A DNA stretch of 8,128 nucleotides from assembly GCA_902796695.1 (NCBI GenBank), contig CADBQE010000203.1, forward strand, positions 1-8,128. The letters run 5' to 3'. Both the position numbers and the translations under genes were made by a program. The notes under the pieces were generated by a model, which was not told where the DNA came from, did no database searches, and worked only from the letters and a program-made list of their open reading frames with translations. Within the stretch, counting starts at the first letter, position 1; every line of letters begins with the position of its first letter. Below, piece by piece: positions 1 to 6,245 of this stretch. Source of the DNA: an uncultured Lachnospiraceae bacterium (GTDB lineage Bacteria > Bacillota > Clostridia > Lachnospirales > Lachnospiraceae).

Positions 1-1
1 A

Positions 2-115
2 GAGAACGGACATTTCCGCCTGCAGCCGGAAAACGACGAAATGGAGCCGATCATCGCAGAGGAATGCCGCGTACTCGGAAAACCGGTGGCGCTGATCCGG
101 AATTATTTTAACTGA
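2..115 (+). CDS. lexA: LexA repressor, C-terminal fragment
   Basis: This is the last 37 codons of a gene that starts left of the window; the reading frame begins at base 2 and ends at TGA 113-115. LexA represses the SOS DNA-damage regulon and cleaves itself when RecA is activated on single-stranded DNA. The visible residues include FRLQPENDEMEPII followed by VLGKPVALIR. This closely matches the end of the LexA peptidase S24 domain as I recall it from Bacillus LexA (RLQPEN..MEPII....ILGKVIG). The DNA-binding domain, the cleavage site and the catalytic Ser and Lys all lie outside the window, so activity cannot be judged. The gene converges on recO with 12 bp between the stop codons. Another S24-family regulator is possible but less likely given this match. 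Confidence 0.88.
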   Translation, partial: ENGHFRLQPENDEMEPIIAEECRVLGKPVALIRNYFN

Positions 116-127
116 GCCGCGGGCGGA

Positions 128-787
128 TCACCGCTGCAGAGACAGATAATCATCCAGCACGGTCAGAGATTTGAAATATCCGTCTATCAGACGGTTCCGC
201 AGGGTGGCTACGGTCTGGGAAAACTCCCGGAACGCCTGCGGCTCCAGCAAGAACTGAAAACATCCGGCGGCGTCCGTATCCAGGACGAACTGCCAGGCGC
301 GTCCGGCTGAGGACGCGGGAGAAAAGGGAGGTTCCGGAAGGGCCTCCCCTTCTGTTTGAAGCAGTTTGAGCTCATAGGCATAGCGTATGAGGGCACGGTC
401 CAGACGGGTGTTGTGAAGGCTGCGGACCGCGTAGAATAACAGGCGGAGCAGCGGCAGGTCTTCCACGTTTTCCCGGCTGTAATAGGTGGCCAGCTCCGCA
501 AAATAGGATGCGTAGCAGAACGCTTCGGGATCCGCAGACAGAAAGGCGAAGAATTCCTTGATGTCGGCGGAGCGGACCGTATAGGCGCTGCGTCCCTGGA
601 ACAGTTCGAATTCTCCGAAGGCAAACAGACGGCCGGCGGCCAGCAGCGGACTGCCGATCTTCCGGCCGCCGCGCAGAAAGGCGCTGATCTTTCCCAGTTC
701 GGCGGTCAGCAGCTCTACTCTTCTGTCATTTTCCGACATGGGCATGGCGGAGATCACCATCCCCGTCACCCGGATCACATCGTTCAT
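128..787 (-). CDS. recO: DNA repair protein RecO, lacking the zinc ribbon
   Basis: RecO is a cytosolic recombination mediator. With RecR it helps load RecA onto SSB-coated single strands and it anneals complementary strands. The 219-residue product starts with an OB-fold region (about residues 1-80, with the family-like stretch TGMVISAMPMSENDRRVELLTAE compressed around residues 8-30) and continues as an alpha-helical domain to the end (GYFKSL near 203-208). Firmicutes RecO proteins are usually about 240-255 residues and carry four cysteines of a zinc ribbon after the KLL helix. Here residues 141-160 run KLLQTEGEALPEPPFSPASS and then straight into the next helix; the only cysteines are C91 and C176. 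The ATG (787-785) overlaps the era stop as ATGA, and no good Shine-Dalgarno lies in front of it, so translation is probably coupled to era. It is the last gene of the cluster. Confidence 0.9.
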   Translation of the reverse strand: MNDVIRVTGMVISAMPMSENDRRVELLTAELGKISAFLRGGRKIGSPLLAAGRLFAFGEFELFQGRSAYTVRSADIKEFFAFLSADPEAFCYASYFAELATYYSRENVEDLPLLRLLFYAVRSLHNTRLDRALIRYAYELKLLQTEGEALPEPPFSPASSAGRAWQFVLDTDAAGCFQFLLEPQAFREFSQTVATLRNRLIDGYFKSLTVLDDYLSLQR

Positions 788-1668
788 TTTCGGCGGTACC
801 CCAGACTGCCCAGCTGGGCGTTGTCATTGCGCCAGTCGCGGCGCACTTTTACGAACAGTTTCAGATTGACCGGTGATTCCAGAAGCTCTTCGATATCTTT
901 GCGGGCATCCGTGCCGATGGCCTTCAGCATGGAACCGCCTTTTCCGATCACGATCCCTTTATGAGATTCCCGCTCGCAGATCAGGGCGGCTTCGATGCGG
1001 ACCGGGCGCCCTGTCGCTTCCTCAAACGCTTCGATCTCCACGGCGATCCCGTGCGGGACCTCCTGCGAAAGGCGGCGCAGCGCCTTTTCCCGGATCAGTT
1101 CGGCGGCCAGATCCCGCAGGGACTGGTCGGTCAGCGTATCTTCTTCAAAATAGTACGGGCCTTCCGGCAGATGGTCATAGATCAGCTGCCGCAGTTCTTC
1201 CGTACCGGTGCCGGACAGGGCCGAGACCGCGAGGCTGTCCGCAAAATCGTAACGGGCCGCAAAGCGGCTGCGGCAGGCGGCGAGCGCTTCCTGATCCGCG
1301 GTATCCGCTTTGTTGATCACCAGAAGGACCGGCGCTTTCACCTTCTCCAGATAAGACAGGATCTGCTCTTCTTTCTCTTCTACCCGGTCCGAGGGCTCCA
1401 CGAGCCAGCAGATGAGGTCCACTTCCGAAAGCGTTCCCCGTGCGGCGCCCACCATATAATCGCCCAGTTTGTTTTTAGCCCGGTGGATGCCGGGGGTGTC
1501 CAGAAACACGATCTGGCCGCGTTCATCGGTCCAGACCGTTTCGATGCGCGTGCGCGTGGTCTGGGCTTTATTGCTGGTGATCGCGATCTTCTGGCCGATC
1601 AGCCGGTTCATCAGCGTGGACTTGCCGACATTGGGGCGTCCGATCAGCGTTACAAATCCGGATTTCAT
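784..1668 (-). CDS. era: GTPase Era
   Basis: Era is an essential GTPase that binds the 3' end of 16S rRNA and acts in 30S subunit maturation. The 294-residue product has the usual length of about 295-300. The GTPase domain shows G1 GRPNVGKST (residues 10-18), a threonine-rich G2 region (TTRTR, 37-41), G3 DTPG (57-60), G4 NKAD (119-122) and G5 SAL (149-151). The C-terminal KH RNA-binding domain carries the GKGG signature (242-245) in HKGIVIGKGG, and the protein ends with the family-like WRNDNAQLGSLGY tail. All key motifs are intact. The ATG at 1668-1666 is preceded by GGAGG at 1684-1680, 11 nt upstream, in the 30-bp gap after the M16C gene. Its stop overlaps the recO start as ATGA; era and recO are often neighbours in Firmicutes. 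Confidence 0.97.
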   Translation of the reverse strand: MKSGFVTLIGRPNVGKSTLMNRLIGQKIAITSNKAQTTRTRIETVWTDERGQIVFLDTPGIHRAKNKLGDYMVGAARGTLSEVDLICWLVEPSDRVEEKEEQILSYLEKVKAPVLLVINKADTADQEALAACRSRFAARYDFADSLAVSALSGTGTEELRQLIYDHLPEGPYYFEEDTLTDQSLRDLAAELIREKALRRLSQEVPHGIAVEIEAFEEATGRPVRIEAALICERESHKGIVIGKGGSMLKAIGTDARKDIEELLESPVNLKLFVKVRRDWRNDNAQLGSLGYRRK

Positions 1669-1679
1669 AAACGGTCATT

Positions 1680-1684
1680 CCTCC
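1680..1684 (-). promoter_or_regulatory. Ribosome binding site of era
   Basis: GGAGG on the minus strand lies 11 nt before the era ATG, inside the 30-bp gap after the M16C stop. It supports the start at 1668 and shows that era can be translated independently of the upstream gene. Confidence 0.75.
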
Positions 1685-1698
1685 AGTACGGTTCCGGT

Positions 1699-4605
1699 CT
1701 ACAGATTGATGAGCCGGTCAAACAGATCTTTATCTTCGTCGATCTTGACGCCGCTGCCGACGGCGCAGATATTATTGCCCTGCAGAATGGCTTCCATATA
1801 AGGCGCGAGGGCTTTGAGATCGTCCACGGTGCAGTCCAGCACTTCGTCCCGTTCACGCTGCTGAAGAGCGGGCGTGATCCCGGACAGGTACAGGGAAAGG
1901 TCGATGCTGCCGCGCACGGAAGGCGAATAGGGGAAATCCATGCCGCCGATCGTGGAAATGATAAAGCTTTCCAGCGTCTCCTGCGGCAGGTCCAGCGACT
2001 CCAGATACGCGGGGATCCTGCGGTAAACTTCCTCCGTGTTTCTGATATGCGGATCGCGGTAGGAAACGAAATAGGAAGGACCGTGCAGGCTGAACTGGCA
2101 CATGGCGCCGTAGGCGCCGCCCAGGACGCGCAGCTGCTGCCACAGATAATCCATGCTCAGGATGTTCTGCAGGACTTTCAGACTGCCGCGGTACGGACCG
2201 GCGGCCCGATAGCTGCCGCAGTGCGCCACAAAGCCGACGGCGGCGGTCGTGCGGATGCCCTCGTTTCTGCGCACAGGCGTTCCGACGGAAAAACGGCGCT
2301 CCGGGTCGGAAGGGAAGGCTTCCGCCAGATCTGCCAGCAGCGGCTGCATGAGCGGGAAGGTTTCCTCCTCGCAGGTCAGGTTGATGATCATGCCGTCACG
2401 GGTGAAGACTTCGGCTGCGGCGGCTTTCAGGGTGTCCGCAATCTCCTGCTTCCGTTCTTCGAAATGGTCCGACAGGTCTTCCAGAAAACGCAGGAAGTCC
2501 AGGCCGCCCGTCAGTTCGCTGAACAGAGAGGGTTCGTTGTAATAGGAGGCCGCACGGCTTGCTGCCGCCCGGTGTCCGACCGCCACATAGTTCTGCTTCA
2601 GGGCGAGCAGGGTCTCCGCCAGGATCTCCTGCAGGCGCTTTTCGTCGTCAAAGCGGGAAGAAAGGCATATTTCTTTGATCAGCGCGGCAGTCTCCTGCCA
2701 TTTTTCGGTCAGGGCCCGGACGGACAGCATGCAGTAAGGCGTCCAGTCGCCGTTCAGGACCCGGAAGGAATCCGTGGTCAGGGAAATGCCGCCGGTCGTT
2801 TCGGAGATCAGGTCAAACAGCTCGCGGTAGCCGCGCTTTTCGGTGGAAACGACGGTCAGGCATGCTTTTAACAGCCCCAGCCAGGGCAGGTGCTCGCGGG
2901 GCACGTTCATAAGGTTGAAATACAGGCCGACGTAGGCAATGCCGGCGGTCCGGTCAAAGCGGCTGATGAGGCGGGCGGGGCCCGCGGCCGTTTCATGATT
3001 CCGGGCGGTTCTTGCGGGGCGGGGGATATCCGAGAGCTTCAGCTTGGGCACGCAGGCGCAGGCTTCCGGAGAATCTTCCGCTTCCTGATAGGCTTTCAGC
3101 GCCCGGCATTCGCCGACCAGGGCTTCTTTTTGCTCTTCGGAAAGGGAAGCTTTATAGGCCTGCAGTTTTTCATGCAGAGCTGCGGCGTCTTTTTCGTCCT
3201 TTCCGCGCTCCGGAACCATTTCCACGAGGCTGCAGTGCGGGTTGTCCAGCAGATAGCGGCGGATCAGGCCTTCGAAATAGCCGTCGGAAATGTGATCGCG
3301 CAGATAGGAAAAGTCGTTTTCGAAACGGAGGTACAGGAAAGGATCCCGGCCGCCGTGCAGCCAGGTCTGCAGGATGGAAAGCCCGTAGATCAGGCCCTTG
3401 GACATTCCGCCGTAGTCCGCTTCGCGCCGCTGGAATTCCCGGGAACTGATCGCGGCGCGGATCGAGCGGGGATCCAGACCGTTTGAGGCCAGTTCTTCCA
3501 GACGGCTGTTAATGATCTGCAGGAACCGCTGTTTTTCGCCGGCCCGGCATCCCTTGGCCGTAATATTGAAGACCGGCTGCTTCTGGTCCGCGGTATAGCC
3601 GCCGCCCGCGTCCTTCGCGAAGCCGGCATCGAGGAGTGCCTGCTTGAGCGGTGCGCCCGGCGCGTTCAGCAGGACCGTTTCCAGAACGTCGAAGGCATTG
3701 GACAGCCGCGAGTCTTCGACATCGCCCACGACCCACTGCATGGCATAGAAGGTCTTCTCTTCTTCGGATTCGTCTTCTCCCAGCGGATAGGTGTAGGTGA
3801 AGTCGCGGCGCGCGGCAAACGGCGCCTGCGTCGGGAGAGCGGAATCGATATTCGCGCGGGTGTAATGAGACAGATATTCCCGGTCCAGATAAGTCAGGCG
3901 CTCCGTCATATCCATATTGCCGTACAGGAAAATGTAGCTGTTGGAGGGATGATAAAGCTTTTTGTGGAAAGCGCAGAAAACTTCGTAAGTAAGCGAAGGG
4001 ATCGCCGCCGGGTCGCCGCCGGATTCGAAACCGTAGGGGGTATCCGGGAAAAGGCTGTTTAAGGAATAGCGGGCCAGGCATTCTTCCGAACTGGAGAAAG
4101 CCCCCTTCATCTCACTGTAAACGACGCCGTTCAGATTCAGGTCCGCTTCCGGATCTTCCAGCTCATAGCGCCAGCCTTCCTGCAGGAAAATGTTCCGGTT
4201 GCGGTGGATCAGCGGATGCAGGACGGCGTCCATGTACACGTCCATCAGGTTGGCAAAATCCTTGTCGTTGCAGCTTGCCACCGGGTAGACGGTCTTGTCC
4301 GGGTACGTGAAGGCGTTCAGAAAGGTATTCAGGGAGCTTTTGCCGAGCTCCATGAAGGGGTCCTTGATCGGATATCGGTCGGATCCGCACAGGACGCTGT
4401 GCTCCAGGATGTGGGGCACGCCGGTATCGTCCGCCGGCGGAGTGCGGAAGGCGATGAAAAAGACTTTATGGTCATCCTCGGTGGGAAGGCAGATCAGGTG
4501 CGCGCCGGAGGCGGTATGTTCCAGCACGGTTCCGGTCAGACCGATCTCCCGGAGCGGGGATTCGTTTACAAGACGATAGGCGGCGGGAACGGAAAACGGA
4601 TTCAT
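1699..4605 (-). CDS. M16C family zinc metallopeptidase (presequence-protease-like)
   Basis: This is a clam-shell oligopeptidase of the M16C/PreP (Cym1, HypA) family, which degrades short unfolded peptides inside a closed chamber. The 968-residue length is normal for the family. The inverted zinc motif HxxEH is HILEH at residues 65-69 (H65, E68 catalytic base, H69), followed by the family-typical SVLCGS..YP.KDPF stretch. The distal zinc ligand is probably E165 in VYSEMKG. A central M16C-associated region spans roughly 450-700. The C-terminal half carries GGAYG (829-833) and Y849-R850 in SYRDP, which match the substrate-binding signature of the last domain. I see no signal peptide or membrane helix, so it is probably cytosolic; its physiological substrate in Clostridia is not known to me. 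The ATG (4605-4603) overlaps the U32 stop as ATGA, with GAGG at 4616-4613, 7 nt upstream. The TAG stop lies 30 bp before era. Confidence 0.93.
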   Translation of the reverse strand: MNPFSVPAAYRLVNESPLREIGLTGTVLEHTASGAHLICLPTEDDHKVFFIAFRTPPADDTGVPHILEHSVLCGSDRYPIKDPFMELGKSSLNTFLNAFTYPDKTVYPVASCNDKDFANLMDVYMDAVLHPLIHRNRNIFLQEGWRYELEDPEADLNLNGVVYSEMKGAFSSSEECLARYSLNSLFPDTPYGFESGGDPAAIPSLTYEVFCAFHKKLYHPSNSYIFLYGNMDMTERLTYLDREYLSHYTRANIDSALPTQAPFAARRDFTYTYPLGEDESEEEKTFYAMQWVVGDVEDSRLSNAFDVLETVLLNAPGAPLKQALLDAGFAKDAGGGYTADQKQPVFNITAKGCRAGEKQRFLQIINSRLEELASNGLDPRSIRAAISSREFQRREADYGGMSKGLIYGLSILQTWLHGGRDPFLYLRFENDFSYLRDHISDGYFEGLIRRYLLDNPHCSLVEMVPERGKDEKDAAALHEKLQAYKASLSEEQKEALVGECRALKAYQEAEDSPEACACVPKLKLSDIPRPARTARNHETAAGPARLISRFDRTAGIAYVGLYFNLMNVPREHLPWLGLLKACLTVVSTEKRGYRELFDLISETTGGISLTTDSFRVLNGDWTPYCMLSVRALTEKWQETAALIKEICLSSRFDDEKRLQEILAETLLALKQNYVAVGHRAAASRAASYYNEPSLFSELTGGLDFLRFLEDLSDHFEERKQEIADTLKAAAAEVFTRDGMIINLTCEEETFPLMQPLLADLAEAFPSDPERRFSVGTPVRRNEGIRTTAAVGFVAHCGSYRAAGPYRGSLKVLQNILSMDYLWQQLRVLGGAYGAMCQFSLHGPSYFVSYRDPHIRNTEEVYRRIPAYLESLDLPQETLESFIISTIGGMDFPYSPSVRGSIDLSLYLSGITPALQQRERDEVLDCTVDDLKALAPYMEAILQGNNICAVGSGVKIDEDKDLFDRLINL

Positions 4606-5828
4606 GGAAGGTCCTCTCTTAAAATATCATTGTGCCGCAGGGGGGCATCTGTGATCAGGTACAGTTTTTCGCCGGGGTGCGGACAGCTGTCGCGGCGGAC
4701 CCCGTCTTCGGTTTCAAAGGCCAGTACATGCAGGGAAACATCTTCCCCGCCGGGGCGGACGGCCAGAACGGGGTCTCCGACCCGGAATTTATTCTTCTGC
4801 CGGATATAAAAGCCCCGCGCGTCCTGCTGCACGCAGCCCAGGAAGCGGACGTCCTGACGGTAGGCGCTGCTTTCGAAATTCTGCGCTTCGGGACCGGGAC
4901 GGCCGAAATAAAAGCCGGTGCAGTAATCGCGGGTGGTGCAGCGGTATACTTCCCGTTCGCACCAGGGAAGGACTTTCCGGTAGGCGTCCTCTCCTTCGGC
5001 TAACGCGTCCAGCGCCATCCGGTATGCGCGGGTGACCGCGGCGATATACAGCTCGTTTTTCATGCGCCCTTCGACTTTCAGGGAGCATACGCCGGCGGCC
5101 AGCAGCTCCGGCAGATGGGAAATCATGCACAGGTCCCGGGAATTGTACAGATAGATGCCCCGTTCGGTTTCTTCCAGCGGCATATATTCGCCGGGCCGGG
5201 TCTCTTCGCTGAGATAGTATTTCCAGCGGCAGGGCTGCGTGCACAGGCCGCGGTTGGCGTCCCGGCCGTTCAGGAAGCTGCTGATCAGACAGCGGCCGGA
5301 ATAGGACATGCACATGGACCCGTGGACAAACACTTCCAGTCCGGGACCGTCCGGGCAGGCGCGGACAAGGGCGGCGATCTCCTCTAACGACAGCTCCCGC
5401 GCGCAGACGATGCGCTCCGCGCCCAGGTCCTTCCAGAACGCGGCCGTTTCTTCATTCGTGGAGTTGGCCTGCGTGCTGATATGCAGCGGGACGGCGGGGC
5501 ACAGGCGGCGCGCCAGGCGGAAAATGCCTGGATCGGATACAATAAAAGCATCCGGCCGGTCGGACCAGCCGGATATTCTGCGGAACAGATCCTCCGCGTC
5601 GGGAAGATCGCCGTGATGGGCAAATATATTGACCGTCAGATAGAGTTTTCGGCCCAGGGAATGGGTCAGGCGGAGCGCTTCCCGAAGGGCATCGTCCGTA
5701 AAATTGTCCGCTTTGGCGCGCAGGCTCAAGGCGCTGCTGCCGCAGTAGACCGCATCGGCGCCGAAGGCGAGGGCCACGGGCAGAAGCTCGGGGGATCCCA
5801 CGGGGATCAGCAGTTCAGGCAGAGTCAT
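4602..5828 (-). CDS. U32 family Fe-S protein, TrhP-like tRNA U34 hydroxylase
   Basis: Proteins of this family were called peptidase U32. Characterised members (TrhP/YegQ, RlhA, UbiU/V) are Fe-S proteins that hydroxylate RNA or quinone precursors, and TrhP makes 5-hydroxyuridine at tRNA position 34 using prephenate. The U32 signature E-x-F-x2-G-S-M-C-x4-G-x-C-x-I-S is met exactly from E165. Candidate cluster ligands are C173, C180, C196 (or C200) and C234, with spacing much like that in UbiU. KVEGRMKN (251-258) is another family block. A C-terminal beta-rich domain follows from about 311. The length of 408 fits Bacillus TrhP proteins (about 310-420). The first motif is PELLIPVGSPE, where homologues usually read APAGS. 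The gene lies 8 bp after the MltG-like gene with only a weak GAGAAAG ribosome site, and overlaps the M16C start by 4 bp. The TrhP role is inferred from family and neighbourhood; a 23S rRNA hydroxylase or another U32 role is possible. Confidence 0.88.
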   Translation of the reverse strand: MTLPELLIPVGSPELLPVALAFGADAVYCGSSALSLRAKADNFTDDALREALRLTHSLGRKLYLTVNIFAHHGDLPDAEDLFRRISGWSDRPDAFIVSDPGIFRLARRLCPAVPLHISTQANSTNEETAAFWKDLGAERIVCARELSLEEIAALVRACPDGPGLEVFVHGSMCMSYSGRCLISSFLNGRDANRGLCTQPCRWKYYLSEETRPGEYMPLEETERGIYLYNSRDLCMISHLPELLAAGVCSLKVEGRMKNELYIAAVTRAYRMALDALAEGEDAYRKVLPWCEREVYRCTTRDYCTGFYFGRPGPEAQNFESSAYRQDVRFLGCVQQDARGFYIRQKNKFRVGDPVLAVRPGGEDVSLHVLAFETEDGVRRDSCPHPGEKLYLITDAPLRHNDILREDLP

Positions 5829-5836
5829 AGGCTTTC

Positions 5837-6244
5837 TCAGTCTGCGCCCGGTCCTTCGGACAGGGTGAGCAGGATGCTTTCAATGGACTGGGAGGTGTTC
5901 AGACGGTAGGTGCCCGGTTTAATATCATAGCCGTAGATTACGGACTGCACATAGAAAACCGTCGCGTTGCGGATCACGCCGGCGTTGGCCAGAAGGCTGC
6001 CGACGCTGCGGGAAGACATGCCGGTCAGAACCGTGACCTCCACGTCGCGGCCCGGGGCCTCTTCCGCCGCCTGCACCGTAAAAACGGAATATCCGAAGTC
6101 ATAGGCGGTGCGGATGCCGTAAAACAGGGCAAAAGCAAAGACAGCCACCACCGCGATTTTAAACAGCACATGGCCGGCATGATTCACGACCCCCAGCACG
6201 TGGGGGTCGTCCGGTGAATTGTCCCGCTTTGCTTTCTGTGTCAA
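5837..6244 (-). CDS. Short MltG-like membrane protein without the transglycosylase domain
   Basis: This 135-residue protein has a hydrophilic cytosolic N-terminus, one membrane helix (about residues 27-44, FKIAVVAVFAFALFYGI) and an extracytoplasmic domain (about 67-135). That domain resembles the LysM-like N-terminal part of MltG/YceG: VTVLTGMSSRSVGSLLANAGVI, then FYVQSVIYGY, then IKPGTYRLNTSQSIESIL.TLSEGP. Full MltG proteins (about 340-380 residues) go on to a catalytic domain with an essential glutamate that cuts nascent peptidoglycan near the membrane. Here the frame stops at TGA 5839-5837 right after the LysM-like fold, so lytic activity is not expected. The start is TTG (6244-6242): no in-frame ATG precedes it before a stop, the next in-frame ATG is codon 76, and GGAGG sits 6 nt upstream. 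The position between rnj and U32 matches mltG (yrrL) next to the U32 genes in Bacillus. It could be a regulator or scaffold of wall synthesis; function is not established. Confidence 0.78.
   Translation of the reverse strand: MTQKAKRDNSPDDPHVLGVVNHAGHVLFKIAVVAVFAFALFYGIRTAYDFGYSVFTVQAAEEAPGRDVEVTVLTGMSSRSVGSLLANAGVIRNATVFYVQSVIYGYDIKPGTYRLNTSQSIESILLTLSEGPGAD
6186..6210. repeat. Perfect 10-bp inverted repeat (hairpin) near the 5' end of the MltG-like gene
   Basis: ACGACCCCCA (6186-6195) and TGGGGGTCGT (6201-6210) pair perfectly around a 5-nt loop, with seven G-C pairs in the stem. Four more pairs (6182-6185 with 6216-6219) can form below a 5-nt bulge. In the transcript the hairpin lies about 34-58 nt after the TTG start, within codons 12-20. 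No T-run follows it on either strand, so it does not look like an intrinsic terminator. Confidence 0.7.
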
Positions 6245-6245
6245 A

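Noticed and set aside
123..134. Possible bidirectional terminator between lexA and recO
   Set aside because: The stem is only 4 bp (GCGG/CCGC) with no T-run on either strand, so it is too weak to call.
603..615. SOS-box-like AACAGTTCGAATT inside recO
   Set aside because: The Firmicutes LexA box needs CGAAC and GTTCG half-sites four bases apart; here GAAC and GTTC are one base apart and lie inside the coding region, not near a promoter.
808..819. Palindrome GCCCAGCTGGGC in the 3' end of era
   Set aside because: A 12-bp palindrome is expected about twice by chance in a window this size, and it encodes ordinary residues (AQLG) of the Era tail.
961..2871. Long plus-strand open frame of 636 codons across era and the M16C gene
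   Set aside because: It is antisense to two well-identified genes, crosses their boundary, and its translation shows no recognisable domain. G+C-rich coding DNA commonly leaves such open antisense frames.
4431..4440. Palindrome CCGCCGGCGG in the 5' part of the M16C gene
   Set aside because: It is short, of G and C only, and explained by the codons for a Pro-Pro-Ala run.
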